A stretch of DNA of 64,000 nucleotides from Janthinobacterium sp. 344 (GCF_900112025.1 NZ_FOKL01000005.1:372001-436000), one strand, 5' to 3'. Numbered from the stretch's first letter, positions 17,901 to 27,127 are shown. Program-made: numbers and translations. The notes: generated by a model not told the origin, from the letters alone.

Positions 17901-18092
17901 GCCGCCGCCGCGCTGGCCATGATCCCGCTGTCGCGTTCCGTCTTCTGGGGACCGATGGCTGTGGCCATCATGGGCGGCCTGATCCTGGCGACGGCCCTGA
18001 CCCTGCTGTTCCTGCCGGCCTTGTACGCGGCCTGGTTCCGCGTCAAGAGGCCGGAGCCTGCGGCAAGGGGAGCGGGTACGCCAGCGGTGTAG
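14982..18092 (+). CDS. RND family efflux permease
   Basis: A 1,036-residue inner-membrane transporter with the RND layout: one N-terminal helix, a large periplasmic loop, helices 2-6, a second helix and loop, and the final helices. The proton relay aspartates lie in GLLVDDAIIAVEMM at about residue 411. It exports substrates through a tripartite pump with the adaptor just upstream (ATGA overlap). The sequence, for example SLGQDEDPPFTFRAM near the start, is of the drug/organic-solvent branch rather than the heavy-metal branch, but the substrate cannot be told. No TolC-like gene and no adjacent regulator are present. Confidence 0.93.
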   Translation: MKGGFNLSRWALEHIPLTRYLMAVLLIGGMLSYASLGQDEDPPFTFRAMVLQAYWPGATALQMAEQVTDKLEKKLQETPYINEITSYSKPGETLILLELRESAPPKETAAAWYQVRKKIGDIKGTLPAGVVGPFFNDEFGDTYGSIFALSGDGFTYAEMKDYADKVRQELLAVGQVSKVELFGVQDEKINIIFSHKKFAQLGIPFDAIVQQLSEQNSINATGVLVTPTDNLQVRVTGAMLTVKDLENLELRANDTTFRLGDFATVKREFVDPPKDKMRFNGKEVIGLGVSMEKGGNIIDMGKALQTTVSRMKSELPVGIELQRVSNQPEAVSASVGEFVHTLIEAILIVLAVSFVALGLHTKPLRIDVRPGLVVALTIPLVLAVTFLCMRLLDIDLHKISLGALIIALGLLVDDAIIAVEMMVRKMEEGMSRFDAATFAYTSTAMPMLTGTLITVAGFLPIGLAKSAAGEYTFSLFSVNALALIISWVVAVVFTPYIGYILLKVKPHAHNDHELFDTPNFRRFRRAVTWCVEWRKTTIAATLAIFALGIYGFNFIEKQFFPDSSRPELMVEMWSPEGTTFAANEKQVKKFEAFVGKLDGVESVTSYVGTGSPRFYLPLDQIFPQTNVSQVVVLPKSLADRERLRQQIVDVFKKDFPEVRGRVKLLPNGPPVPYPVQFRVTGPEVAGVRAIADQVKDIMRANPNTLGVNDNWNESVKVLRLDLDQDKMRALGVTSKTVMQAANTILSGTVIGQFREDNKLIDIQVRQPLAERATISVLNDTNIPTATGKSVPISQLARVHFVWEPGVVWRDRREWAITVQSDVVDGIQGATVSTQLAPQLDALRAKLPAGYRITVKGVAADSGEAEASIAANLPLAIFIIFTLLMLQLHSFSRALLVFLTGPLGVAGAAFALLALGRPLGFVANLGIIALFGMIIRNSVILVDQIEQDIKDGSAPWDAIIDSAVRRCRPIVLTAAAAALAMIPLSRSVFWGPMAVAIMGGLILATALTLLFLPALYAAWFRVKRPEPAARGAGTPAV

Positions 18093-18243
18093 GACCCTGG
18101 CGTGTGCCGCAGGGCGCCTGCGCCAATTTTCCCGACTGGCGGAAATGCCGGGGGCGTGCCTTGAGGGGACGGCCCCGGTGCCTGTCTTTGGAGGTAAAAA
18201 TGCCGCCAACCGACCGCCGGTGCGCTCCGCGGTGCAGCAAAAA

Positions 18244-18290
18244 AAAGGCGGCATTCCTCTAGGAAATCCAGTAGAATGCCGCCTTTGCTT
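18244..18290 (+). terminator. Hairpin terminator candidate after the RND permease
   Basis: AAAGGCGGCATTC (18244-18256) and GAATGCCGCCTTT (18274-18286) form a perfect 13-base stem with a 17-base loop. The tail is TTTGCTT, a weak T-run. It lies 150 bases after the permease stop. The remainder of 18093-18402 is GC-rich and contains no gene that I can support. Confidence 0.6.
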
Positions 18291-18402
18291 TACCGAGCGC
18301 TTGCTCCGGGCTCGTTCAATGCGCCCACGGTAGCCAGATCGCTCCCGAGTTGTTAAAATCAGGGGCGGCAGCCTGTGGCAAGCGGCACAAAGTAGTACAA
18401 AT

Positions 18403-18485
18403 GCGGATGTGGTGGAATTGGTAGACACGCTGGTCTTAGAAGCCAGTGCTTCGGCTTGGGAGTTCGAGTCTCCCCATCCGCACCA
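18403..18485 (+). tRNA. tRNA-Leu (anticodon UAG)
   Basis: A complete 83-base gene: acceptor GCGGATG pairs with CATCCGC, followed by encoded ACCA. The D-loop contains AATTGGTAGAC, and the anticodon loop is CTTAGAA with UAG at positions 34-36. It has the long variable arm of class II tRNAs (GCTTCGGC) and a TTCGAGT T-loop. In related genomes a leucine tRNA commonly lies next to tig; here a minus-strand peptide/HExxH pair stands between them. Confidence 0.97.
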
Positions 18486-18546
18486 ATCCGGGTTGTTCCA
18501 GCCCGGACGTGCAGCACCATCAAGATTTTCTTTGCACTACTATTCC

Positions 18547-20061
18547 TCAGCCCAGCGCGCCCAGTGCGGCCAGTTGCCGGCTCGACTGTTGCACCATCTG
18601 CGCAATCATTGCCTGCGCCTGCGGGTAGCCCGTTCTTTCCATCCATGATACATCCTGTGCCACGGGCAATAGCGCCTGCAGCACGTATTGTCGCGTCTGC
18701 GGCCAGTCCTGTTCCTGCGGTGGCGTCGATGGCGGCATTTCCTTGTCCAGCAGATACAGTGCCGCGCGCGCCGCCGCCAGCTCCTGTTGCGCCTGCAATG
18801 CCAGCGTCTCGCCGGATGGGGGCGGTTGCTGCGCGAGGAATGTGTCGAGCTTGCGGCTCTGGCGTTCATACAGGTCGAGCAGCAGGTGGACGGTGGCGCC
18901 GGCTGGCCGCCGTTGCATATCGAGTTCGTCCAGCACGGCCAGCAGCCAGTGCGTCAGCTGTCGCCCGGCCAGGCCCAGCTCCGGCCACGTGGTCGCCAGC
19001 AATTGTTCGCCCAGGTAGCGGGCCCGGTCGATGGCGCGCCGGCTGCCGCTCATGTTGTTGCCGATGGGGCCATACAGGGGCGCCAGCGCCGCTTCATGGC
19101 GCTCCGCCAGCAGGCACAGCAAGGCCAGGTGCACGTACACGTGGAAGGCGGCCAGCACGCGGTGGGCATCCCAGTAGTGATTGCCCTCATCATCGGGGGC
19201 GTTCCACAGTGAACAGACTTTCGCGCCGTCGTCGCGCGCATAGTCAGGCGCCAGCAGGCTGTGGCCATGGCGGAAGTCGTACAGCTTCTGGTGCAGCGCC
19301 TCGTGCAGCAGGTGCTCGGCCAGCCACCAGGGGTTGCCGATCAGCTCCTGGTTCAGGAACACGCTGCCATTGACGCGAAACTGCGAGCTGGAGGCCTTGC
19401 CGCGCCACGTGCCCAGCTTGGGAAACAGGGCGATCAATTGCACGTGCGACAGGGCGCTGGCGCACAACCGGGGCAGCAGAGTATCGAGCAGGCGCAAGCC
19501 GCGGCGCAGCAGGGCGCGCTCATGCGGTGTGGGCGTGGCCAGCGGGGCGCCGTAGTTGTCTTCCATCACGGCAAGGAAGGCGGTGGCATACGGCGTGCCC
19601 CGGTGCCACGCATGCCATATGTAAGTGTCGCCGTCCGGCGGCGGGTGCGCGTCGTGCAGGCGCGCCATGTCCGGCAAGTGCGCCGTCAGGGGGCCGCCGG
19701 GCAGGTCGGCGCGCAGATGCGCTTCGGCGGCCTGGAACAGCGCCGCGCACTGGGGCAGGGGCAAGCCATACTCGTCGCCCAGATGCCGCTGCCGCATGGC
19801 GTGCTGTACGGCGCAGCGCAACACGGTGTCGCCCACCAGCTGGTGCTGGCGCGCGGGTGGCGCCGCGTCCAGCAGGCTGGCCAGCCGTTCCGCCTCGGGC
19901 AGGGTGCTGCCCAGCTTGTGCAGGCGCCGCCGGTAGGCGACGGCCAGCTGGTCGCGGATGTAGTTGCTGTCGCCAAAAGCGCGGTGGCGTACCAGCGCCG
20001 TTTCCACGGCGTCGAGCACATCCAATCCGGGCGGCGTGGCCCGCAGCAGAAATGCCGCCAT
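18547..20061 (-). CDS. HExxH-motif protein, probable alpha-ketoglutarate-type peptide beta-hydroxylase
   Basis: A 504-residue soluble protein. A clear metal site HEALH lies at residues 253-257 in NPWWLAEHLLHEALHQKLYD. About 45 residues on comes WDAHRVLAAFHVYVHLALL (H300, H307, H311), which could give a third ligand. A HExxH followed at this distance by a His-bearing helix, without other protease features, fits the HEXXH-domain family (TIGR04267). Characterised members of that family are 2-oxoglutarate-dependent peptide beta-hydroxylases in RiPP pathways. The rest is helical, with a Gln/Ala-rich C-terminus. GAGG lies 5 bases before the ATG, and the stop of a 60-residue peptide gene lies 7 bases upstream. 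A zinc protease is the alternative. The family call is from motif layout only. Confidence 0.65.
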   Translation of the reverse strand: MAAFLLRATPPGLDVLDAVETALVRHRAFGDSNYIRDQLAVAYRRRLHKLGSTLPEAERLASLLDAAPPARQHQLVGDTVLRCAVQHAMRQRHLGDEYGLPLPQCAALFQAAEAHLRADLPGGPLTAHLPDMARLHDAHPPPDGDTYIWHAWHRGTPYATAFLAVMEDNYGAPLATPTPHERALLRRGLRLLDTLLPRLCASALSHVQLIALFPKLGTWRGKASSSQFRVNGSVFLNQELIGNPWWLAEHLLHEALHQKLYDFRHGHSLLAPDYARDDGAKVCSLWNAPDDEGNHYWDAHRVLAAFHVYVHLALLCLLAERHEAALAPLYGPIGNNMSGSRRAIDRARYLGEQLLATTWPELGLAGRQLTHWLLAVLDELDMQRRPAGATVHLLLDLYERQSRKLDTFLAQQPPPSGETLALQAQQELAAARAALYLLDKEMPPSTPPQEQDWPQTRQYVLQALLPVAQDVSWMERTGYPQAQAMIAQMVQQSSRQLAALGALG

Positions 20062-20068
20062 CGCCGCC

Positions 20069-20251
20069 TCAGGCGACGGTCGGGTGGTCGTGGTCGTGGT
20101 GGCCGTCGCCCTTCATGCGCAATTCCATTTCATCGACTTCCGTCTGGATTTTTTGCAGATCGTCATCGGTGACGCCGTCGAGCAGGCGGCTGAGGACCAT
20201 TTGCAGCTTGGCTTTGGCGTTGCTGGAAGTGCCGGGTGCGCTGTCGCTCAT
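20069..20251 (-). CDS. 60-residue peptide, candidate substrate/precursor of the HExxH enzyme
   Basis: MSDSAPGTSSNAKAK opens a 60-residue ORF. The middle is a predicted amphipathic helix (LQMVLSRLLDGVTDDDLQKI, about 17-36), followed by an acidic stretch and a short C-terminal tail, GDGHHDHDHPTVA (48-60). It has a GGGAGA site before the ATG and ends 7 bases before the HExxH gene, so the two are almost certainly co-translated. The helical leader followed by a Gly and a low-complexity His/Asp tail is the layout of a RiPP precursor. HHDHDH would be the obvious place for hydroxylation or metal binding. This role is inference. A small regulatory partner of the enzyme is equally open. Confidence 0.6.
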   Translation of the reverse strand: MSDSAPGTSSNAKAKLQMVLSRLLDGVTDDDLQKIQTEVDEMELRMKGDGHHDHDHPTVA

Positions 20252-20564
20252 GATGTTTTCTCCCTTAAATTCACTTGGAGAGGCATACGGGGACTTAGGT
20301 TTGCCTGAAAAATGGCCAAATTGAGGCAAATCAAAGGTTTTTTGGCCGAAATCTTCGCCAAGAGCGCATTTCTTTGTTTCGGACGGAGCGACAGTTCGCA
20401 TATACTAATGTACGAAGCAGGCTGGAAAGCCTGTCTCTGGCGAATGAAGAATGCCGGGGCAAGAGTAAAGACAGGGCAGCGCCAGGCTGCGGCGACTCGT
20501 TCGCCGCCGCTGGCATCCTCTGTGGTCGGGCTGCAAAGCCAGCCACTTCTCCGAAGTCCTTTGT

Positions 20565-20570
20565 TATAAT
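20565..20570 (+). promoter_or_regulatory. Candidate -10 box upstream of tig
   Basis: TATAAT in TTGTTATAATGCC lies about 280 bases before the tig start. A -35 element is not clear. The interval 20252-20851 has no other gene that I can support; it must also hold the promoter of the minus-strand peptide gene. Confidence 0.4.
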
Positions 20571-20851
20571 GCCACGCTTTACCGAATGATGGCCGGCCCT
20601 GCGCTTTACCTTGAAGCAGGGCTGGACGCTCGGAGCCCTGTCGCAGTATTGCGAGCGGCGGATTGTTTGGTGCCTGGTGCGGGTTTTCCCTCAGCCAAGT
20701 AGACCAGGTCCATTGTCCTGCTTTCAATGCTTTTACAGATGAATATGCGAGCGAGTGAAGCTGGACCCATGTCTTGTCGTCAGTGATGGCGCAAGGGGTC
20801 GGGTCTTCTTTTCTCGTACCAACAGTGTTTATTTTTTGGACGATTTTTTAC

Positions 20852-22189
20852 ATGGCAACTGCAGTCGAAACCTTGGGCAAACTCGAACGTCGTATCACGA
20901 TCTCCTTCCCGCTGACGGACGTCCGCACGGAAGTTGAGAAGCGCCTGAAAGTGCAAGCCCGTACGGCTAAGGCACCGGGCTTCCGTCCGGGCAAAGTGCC
21001 GTTGAAAATGGTCGCAGCACAATACGGCTACCAGATCGAATCCGAAGTGCTGAACGACAAAGTCGGCCGCGCTTTCAACGACGCCGCCAACGAAAACAAC
21101 CTGCGCGTCGCCGGTTTCCCGAACATCGTACCGAAAGAAGCAGCCGAAGGCCAGCTGGCTTTCGACGCCACCTTCGAAGTGTATCCGGAAGTCGTCATCG
21201 GCGACCTGACGGCCGTTGAAATCGAAACCGTGCAAGCCGACGTGTCGGAAGCCGAAATCGACAAGACCATCGACATCCTGCGCAAGCAGCGCGTGCATTT
21301 CCACACCAAGGGCGAAGCTGGCGAACACGGCGACGGCGGCGAGCCGATCGCTGCGAACGGCGACCGCGTGACCGTCGACTTCGTCGGCTCGATCGACGGC
21401 GTTGAATTCCCAGGCGGCAAAGCTGAAGGCTACGCTTTCGTGCTGGGCGAAGGCCGCATGCTGCCAGAATTCGAAGCCGCGACCCTGGGCCTGAAAGTGG
21501 GCGAGTCGAAGACTTTCCCATTGTCGTTCCCTGAGGACTACCATGGCAAGGACGTGGCCGGCAAAACCGCCTCGTTCACCATCACGCTGCAAAAGCTGGA
21601 ATGGGCGCACCTGCCGGAAGTCGATGCCGAATTCGCCAAGTCGCTGGGCGTTGCCGATGGCGACCTGGCCAAAATGCGCGAAGACATCAAAGTCAACCTG
21701 CAGCGCGAAGTCGCTGGCCGCGTGAAGGCACGCAACAAGGAAGCCGTCATGGACGCGCTGATCAAAGTTGCTGAGCTGGAAGTGCCAAAGACCCTGATCG
21801 CTCAGGATTCCGAGCGCCTGGCTGAAATGACCCGCCAGGACATGGCGCAGCGCGGCATGAACGTCAAGGATGTGCCTTTCCCAGCAGAACTGTTCGCGGA
21901 AAAAGCCGAGCGTCGCGTACGCCTGGGCCTGATCCTGTCGCAGCTGGTGGGCGACAACAACCTGCAGGCGACGCCTGAGCAAGTCAAGGCGCAGATCGAA
22001 GATTTCGCCCAAAGCTACGAAGATCCACGCGAAGTGCTGAAGTACTACTACAGCGACCGTCGTCGCCTGGGTGAGATCGAAGCCCTTGTATTGGAAGAAA
22101 ACGTCGTCACTTACGTGTTGGGCCTGTCGAAAGTCACGACGAAAGCAGTTGCTTTCGACGAACTGATGGGAAGCAACGCACAAGCGTAA
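20852..22189 (+). CDS. tig: Trigger factor
   Basis: A 445-residue ribosome-associated chaperone and prolyl isomerase. The ribosome-binding signature PGFRPGKVP lies near residue 42. The FKBP-like domain follows ([16 protein letters not shown] at about 170), then the helical substrate-binding C-domain. I start it at the ATG at 20852 ([14 protein letters not shown]), which matches the family start. An in-frame extension of 26 codons upstream is rich in Phe/Ser and has no family counterpart. It leads the conserved tig-clpP-clpX-lon cluster. Confidence 0.96.
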   Translation: MATAVETLGKLERRITISFPLTDVRTEVEKRLKVQARTAKAPGFRPGKVPLKMVAAQYGYQIESEVLNDKVGRAFNDAANENNLRVAGFPNIVPKEAAEGQLAFDATFEVYPEVVIGDLTAVEIETVQADVSEAEIDKTIDILRKQRVHFHTKGEAGEHGDGGEPIAANGDRVTVDFVGSIDGVEFPGGKAEGYAFVLGEGRMLPEFEAATLGLKVGESKTFPLSFPEDYHGKDVAGKTASFTITLQKLEWAHLPEVDAEFAKSLGVADGDLAKMREDIKVNLQREVAGRVKARNKEAVMDALIKVAELEVPKTLIAQDSERLAEMTRQDMAQRGMNVKDVPFPAELFAEKAERRVRLGLILSQLVGDNNLQATPEQVKAQIEDFAQSYEDPREVLKYYYSDRRRLGEIEALVLEENVVTYVLGLSKVTTKAVAFDELMGSNAQA

Positions 22190-22265
22190 ACCAGTTGGTA
22201 TCCGGACGCCGCTCCCGGCCGCAAGGCCCAGGCGGCGCCCTCTAACTGCTTCACAAGGAAATGAA

Positions 22266-22892
22266 ATGACAGGTATGAACCGTAATCCGGCGCTGGACAC
22301 AGAGATGCTCGGCCTGGTGCCGATGGTGGTGGAACAAAGCGGTCGCGGCGAGCGCTCGTATGATATTTACTCGCGCCTGCTGAAGGAACGCTTGATTTTC
22401 ATGGTCGGCCCGGTCAATGACCAGATGGCCAACCTGGTTGTCGCCCAGCTGCTGTTCCTGGAAAGCGAAAATCCGGAAAAGGAAATCTCGCTCTACATCA
22501 ACTCGCCAGGTGGTTCCGTCTCGGCTGGCATGGCCATCTACGATACCATGCAGTTCATCAAGCCGGACGTCTCGACCCTGTGCACGGGGATGGCCGCCTC
22601 GATGGGCGCCTTCCTGCTGGCCGCTGGCGCCAAGGGCAAGCGTTTTTCGCTGCCCAACTCGCGCATCATGATTCACCAGCCGTCCGGTGGTTCGCAAGGC
22701 ATGGCGTCGGACATCGAGATCCAGGCGAAGGAAATCCTTTACCTGCGTACCCGCTTGAACGGCATCATGGCCGAGCGCACGGGCCAGTCGATCGAACAGA
22801 TCGCCAAGGACACCGACCGCGACCGTTTCATGTCCGCCGACGAGGCCGTTGAGTATGGTTTGATCGACAAAGTGTTGACCAGCCGCGCTTGA
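22266..22892 (+). CDS. clpP: ATP-dependent Clp protease proteolytic subunit
   Basis: A 208-residue serine protease. The catalytic Ser is in [11 protein letters not shown] (about residue 111), the His in IMIHQPSGG (about 136) and the Asp is near 185. It forms the double-heptamer chamber that ClpX or ClpA feeds. AAGGA lies 6 bases before the ATG at 22266. It follows tig by 76 bases and precedes clpX after a hairpin. Confidence 0.97.
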   Translation: MTGMNRNPALDTEMLGLVPMVVEQSGRGERSYDIYSRLLKERLIFMVGPVNDQMANLVVAQLLFLESENPEKEISLYINSPGGSVSAGMAIYDTMQFIKPDVSTLCTGMAASMGAFLLAAGAKGKRFSLPNSRIMIHQPSGGSQGMASDIEIQAKEILYLRTRLNGIMAERTGQSIEQIAKDTDRDRFMSADEAVEYGLIDKVLTSRA

Positions 22893-22925
22893 TGAGCCCC
22901 TACCGGTATTGCTAAGGTTGTAAGT

Positions 22926-22967
22926 AAACGCCCGGGCGCTCAAACGTTCGGGCGTTTCGCTTTTATT
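22926..22967 (+). terminator. Hairpin between clpP and clpX
   Basis: AAACGCCCG (22926-22934) and CGGGCGTTT (22949-22957) form a 9-base stem followed by CGCTTTTATTT. It probably gives partial termination, separating clpX levels from tig-clpP. Confidence 0.7.
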
Positions 22968-23091
22968 TCGGGTAGCATGGAGCTTGTGCACGTTGTTGAC
23001 TTGCGCCATGGGTGGCTGCCTTGCGGGCGGCGACCGCGATCCGGCTTGCGATTTTGCAATATTGTTAATGCAGTTCCAACCAAAATGCCTT

Positions 23092-24360
23092 ATGTCAGAC
23101 AAAAAATCCTCTAGCGGCGAAAAATTACTGTATTGCTCGTTCTGCGGCAAAAGCCAGCACGAGGTGAAGAAACTCATCGCCGGCCCGTCCGTGTTCATTT
23201 GCGACGAGTGCATCGACTTGTGCAACGACATCATCCGTGATGAAACGTCGAGCATCGAGACGGTGACCGGTACCAAATCCGACCTGCCGACGCCGCAAGA
23301 AATCGCCGCCTTGCTCGATCAGTACGTGATCGGCCAGCAGACTGCCAAGCGCATCCTGTCGGTGGCGGTGTACAACCATTACAAGCGCCTCAAGCACCTG
23401 GGCAAGAAAGACGACATCGAACTGGCCAAGAGCAACATCTTGCTGGTCGGTCCTACCGGCTCGGGCAAGACCCTGCTGGCACAGACCCTGGCGCGCATGC
23501 TCAATGTGCCGTTCGTGATCGCCGACGCCACCACCCTGACCGAAGCCGGTTACGTGGGTGAGGACGTGGAAAACATCATCCAGAAGCTGCTGCAAAGCTG
23601 CAACTATGACGTCGAGAAAGCCCAGCGCGGCATCGTCTACATCGATGAGATCGACAAGATTTCGCGCAAGTCCGACAATCCGTCGATCACGCGCGATGTG
23701 TCCGGCGAAGGCGTGCAGCAAGCCTTGCTGAAACTCATCGAAGGCACGATGGCGTCCGTGCCGCCACAAGGCGGCCGCAAGCATCCTAACCAGGATTTCG
23801 TGCAGATCGACACGACCAACATCATGTTCATTTGCGGCGGCGCCTTCGACGGCCTGTCGAAAGTGATCGCCAACCGTTCCGAAAAGAGCGGCATCGGCTT
23901 CTCGGCCACCGTGCGCAGCAAGTCGCAAAGCTCGGCCAGCGAACTGATGTTGCAAGCGGAACCGGAAGATCTGGTCAAGTTCGGCCTGATCCCGGAACTG
24001 GTGGGCCGCCTGCCTGTCATCGCCACCCTGGCGGAATTGACGGAAGAGGCGCTGATCCAGATTCTCGTCGAGCCAAAGAATGCGCTGATCAAGCAGTATT
24101 CGAAGCTGCTCGAGATGGAAGGCGCGGAACTGGAGATTCGTCCGGCCGCCCTGCATGCGATCGCCCGCAAGGCGCTGGCGCGCAAGACCGGCGCCCGTGG
24201 CCTGCGTTCCATCCTGGAACACGCTTTGCTGGACGTCATGTACGAACTGCCGAGCGAACAAAATGTGGTGAAGGTCGTCATCGACGAAAATACCATCACC
24301 AGCGGTGCCAAACCTTTGTTGATTTACCAAGAGACTGCCAAGGCCTCCGGAGAAAATTGA
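23092..24360 (+). CDS. clpX: ATP-dependent Clp protease ATP-binding subunit
   Basis: A 422-residue AAA+ unfoldase. The N-terminal C4 zinc finger is seen as YCSFCGKSQ and [10 protein letters not shown] (about residues 13-45). Walker A is GPTGSGKT near 120 and Walker B is IVYIDEIDK. It recognises tagged proteins and feeds them to ClpP. The start at 23092 ([19 protein letters not shown]) is the family start. A 36-codon upstream extension is rejected. Confidence 0.97.
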   Translation: MSDKKSSSGEKLLYCSFCGKSQHEVKKLIAGPSVFICDECIDLCNDIIRDETSSIETVTGTKSDLPTPQEIAALLDQYVIGQQTAKRILSVAVYNHYKRLKHLGKKDDIELAKSNILLVGPTGSGKTLLAQTLARMLNVPFVIADATTLTEAGYVGEDVENIIQKLLQSCNYDVEKAQRGIVYIDEIDKISRKSDNPSITRDVSGEGVQQALLKLIEGTMASVPPQGGRKHPNQDFVQIDTTNIMFICGGAFDGLSKVIANRSEKSGIGFSATVRSKSQSSASELMLQAEPEDLVKFGLIPELVGRLPVIATLAELTEEALIQILVEPKNALIKQYSKLLEMEGAELEIRPAALHAIARKALARKTGARGLRSILEHALLDVMYELPSEQNVVKVVIDENTITSGAKPLLIYQETAKASGEN

Positions 24361-24450
24361 GAACTGCCCACACAAATGCATAAAAAGGGTTTTGATTCCT
24401 TAAGGCATGGCAGTACAATTTAAATCAATAATGGTGCAGGCTTCAATCGT

Positions 24451-24488
24451 AAAGCCACTCGCGGCGCTTCGCTGCGCGTGGCTTTTTT
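24451..24488 (+). terminator. Intrinsic terminator after clpX
   Basis: AAAGCCAC and GTGGCTTT close an inner CGC/GCG-rich stem, followed by six T residues. It stands 90 bases after the clpX stop and before the lon leader. Confidence 0.9.
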
Positions 24489-24634
24489 ATCATTCAACTT
24501 GCACATTAGAGTCATGCGGGTGTGTTTTGCGAAATAGACAGTGATGTTTGTTTCACAGAATTATTTATTCTCGCCGGTCTTGTGTTTTGGCAGCGAGCGC
24601 CAACATCGTAAACACGCTTTCTATAAGGTACGCC

Positions 24635-27046
24635 ATGACAACTTCCAAATTAACTGAGCAAACTCAACTGCCGTTATTGCCGTTGCGGGATGTCGTCGTT
24701 TTCCCGCATATGGTGATACCGCTGTTCGTTGGCCGTCCAAAGTCGATCAAGGCGCTGGAAGCTGCGATGGAGCAGGGCAAGAGCATCATGCTTGCCGCTC
24801 AAAAAGCAGCCGCGAAGGACGAGCCGTCTCCTTCGGATATCTATGAAATTGGCTGCGTCGCCAATATTCTGCAAATGCTGAAGCTGCCCGATGGCACCGT
24901 CAAGGTGCTGGTCGAAGGCGCGCAGCGTGCCCGTATCAACCACATCAGCGATGCGCCGACGCACTTCATCGCCGACCTGACGCCGCTCGAGTCCGAGCCG
25001 GGCGACGAGTCGGAAGTCGAAGCCATGCGCCGCGCGATCGTGCAGCAGTTCGACCAGTACGTCAAACTGAACAAAAAGATTCCGCCGGAAATCCTCGCTT
25101 CCCTGTCGGGCATCGACGATGCCGGCCGCCTGGCCGACACGGTGGCCGCGCACCTGCCCCTGAAGCTGGAGCAGAAACAGGTCATCCTGGAAATCTTCAG
25201 CGTGGCCAAGCGCCTGGAACACCTGCTGGGCCAGCTCGAAGGCGAGCTCGACATCTTGCAGGTGGAAAAGCGCATCCGCGGCAGAGTCAAGCGCCAGATG
25301 GAAAAATCGCAGCGCGAGTACTACCTGAACGAGCAAGTCAAGGCGATCCAGAAAGAGCTGGGCGAGGGCGAGGATGGTGCCGACCTCGACGAGCTGGAGA
25401 AAAAAGTCGCCTCGGCAAAAATGCCGAAGGAAGCGCTGGACAAGGCCACCAACGAGCTGAAAAAACTCAAGCTGATGTCGCCGATGTCGGCCGAAGCCAC
25501 CGTCGTGCGCAACTACATCGACACCCTCGTCAACTTGCCTTGGAAAAAGAAATCCAAGGTCAACAATGACCTGTCGAATGCGGAAAAAGTGCTCGAAGGC
25601 GACCACTACGGCCTCGACAAGGTCAAGGAACGCATCCTGGAGTACCTCGCGGTGCAGCAGCGCGTCGACAAGCTCAAAGCGCCTATCCTGTGCTTCGTCG
25701 GTCCTCCTGGCGTCGGCAAGACGTCGCTGGGCCAGTCCATCGCCCGCGCGACGAACCGCAAGTTCGTGCGCATGGCCCTGGGCGGCGTGCGCGACGAAGC
25801 CGAGATCCGCGGCCACCGTCGTACCTACATCGGCTCGATGCCGGGCAAGATCCTGCAATCGCTGTCGAAAGTCGGCGTGCGCAATCCCCTGTTCCTGCTC
25901 GATGAAGTCGACAAGATGGGCGCCGATTTCCGTGGCGATCCGTCGTCGGCCCTGCTGGAAGTGCTGGACCCGGAACAGAACCACACGTTCTCCGACCATT
26001 ACATCGAAGTCGATTTCGACCTGTCCGACGTGATGTTCGTGGCCACGTCGAACTCGTACAACATTCCGCCAGCCTTGCTGGACCGCATGGAAGTGATCCG
26101 CCTGTCCGGTTACACGGAAGATGAAAAGACCAGCATCGCGCAGCGCTACCTGCTGCCGAAGCAGATCAAGAACAATGGCTTGAAGGAAGAAGAAATTTCG
26201 GTGGCCGAATCGGCGCTGCGCGACATCATCCGCTACTACACGCGGGAAGCCGGCGTGCGCTCGCTCGAGCGGGAAGTGTCGAAGATCTGCCGCAAGGTGG
26301 TCAAGATGCTGCTGCTGAAAAAGTCCGACAAGAAAGTCATCGTCAATTCGAAGAACCTGGATAAATTCCTCGGCGTGCGCCGCTATGATTTCGGCGTCGC
26401 GGAGAAAGAAAACCAGGTGGGCCAGGTGGTCGGTCTGGCATGGACGGAAGTGGGCGGCGATCTGCTGACCATCGAAGCCGTGTCGATGCCGGGCAAGGGC
26501 GGCGTCATCCGCACGGGTACCCTGGGCGACGTGATGAAGGAATCGATCGAGGCGGCCCGCACCGTCGTGCGCAGCCGTTCCGCGCGCCTGGGCATCAAGC
26601 CGGACGTGTTCGAGAAGAGCGACATCCATATCCACGTGCCGGAAGGCGCGACGCCGAAGGATGGTCCTTCGGCTGGCGCGGCCATGACGGTGGCGATGGT
26701 GTCCGTCTTCACGGGCATTCCCGTGCGCGCCGACGTGGCGATGACGGGCGAGATCACCTTGCGCGGCGAAGTGCTGCCGATCGGCGGCCTGAAAGAAAAG
26801 CTGCTGGCGGCCCATCGCGGCGGCATCAAGACGGTCCTGATTCCAGAGCAGAATGTGAAAGACCTGGCCGAAATTCCGGACAACGTCAAGAACAAGCTGG
26901 AGATCGTGCCGGTGCGCTGGATCGATAAAGTGCTGGAAATCGCGCTCGAACGCATGCCTGAACCGTTGACGGAAGTCGCTGCCGTGGAGGCTGTCACGGC
27001 CGCGGCGGCCAAGCCTGATGCGGCTGGCGAGGTAGTAAAACACTAA
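24635..27046 (+). CDS. lon: ATP-dependent protease Lon
   Basis: An 803-residue protease: LON substrate-binding N-domain (LPLLPLRDVVVFPHMVIPLF near residue 15), a coiled coil, an AAA+ module with Walker A GPPGVGKT at about 357, and a C-terminal Ser-Lys dyad protease (Ser in PKDGPSAG near 678, Lys in GGLKEKLLAAHRGG near 721). AAGG sits 7 bases before the ATG at 24635. A 29-codon upstream extension is rejected. It degrades misfolded and regulatory proteins in the cytoplasm. Confidence 0.97.
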   Translation: MTTSKLTEQTQLPLLPLRDVVVFPHMVIPLFVGRPKSIKALEAAMEQGKSIMLAAQKAAAKDEPSPSDIYEIGCVANILQMLKLPDGTVKVLVEGAQRARINHISDAPTHFIADLTPLESEPGDESEVEAMRRAIVQQFDQYVKLNKKIPPEILASLSGIDDAGRLADTVAAHLPLKLEQKQVILEIFSVAKRLEHLLGQLEGELDILQVEKRIRGRVKRQMEKSQREYYLNEQVKAIQKELGEGEDGADLDELEKKVASAKMPKEALDKATNELKKLKLMSPMSAEATVVRNYIDTLVNLPWKKKSKVNNDLSNAEKVLEGDHYGLDKVKERILEYLAVQQRVDKLKAPILCFVGPPGVGKTSLGQSIARATNRKFVRMALGGVRDEAEIRGHRRTYIGSMPGKILQSLSKVGVRNPLFLLDEVDKMGADFRGDPSSALLEVLDPEQNHTFSDHYIEVDFDLSDVMFVATSNSYNIPPALLDRMEVIRLSGYTEDEKTSIAQRYLLPKQIKNNGLKEEEISVAESALRDIIRYYTREAGVRSLEREVSKICRKVVKMLLLKKSDKKVIVNSKNLDKFLGVRRYDFGVAEKENQVGQVVGLAWTEVGGDLLTIEAVSMPGKGGVIRTGTLGDVMKESIEAARTVVRSRSARLGIKPDVFEKSDIHIHVPEGATPKDGPSAGAAMTVAMVSVFTGIPVRADVAMTGEITLRGEVLPIGGLKEKLLAAHRGGIKTVLIPEQNVKDLAEIPDNVKNKLEIVPVRWIDKVLEIALERMPEPLTEVAAVEAVTAAAAKPDAAGEVVKH

Positions 27047-27067
27047 CGTTTTACCCCTGTTTTCCCC

Positions 27068-27096
27068 AAACAAGCGCTTTTAGAGCGCTTGTTTTA
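27068..27096 (+). terminator. Intrinsic terminator after lon
   Basis: AAACAAGCGCT and AGCGCTTGTTT form an 11-base stem with a TTTAG loop, followed by TTTTAT, 20 bases after the lon stop. Confidence 0.88.
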
Positions 27097-27127
27097 TATT
27101 GAAACGTGAATTGCGCCCCCAAAGCGC

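Noticed and set aside
18403-20851. tRNA-Leu as an attachment site for an island holding the peptide/HExxH pair
   Set aside because: No copy of the tRNA 3' end is visible on the far side, no integrase is present, and the base composition is like the host.
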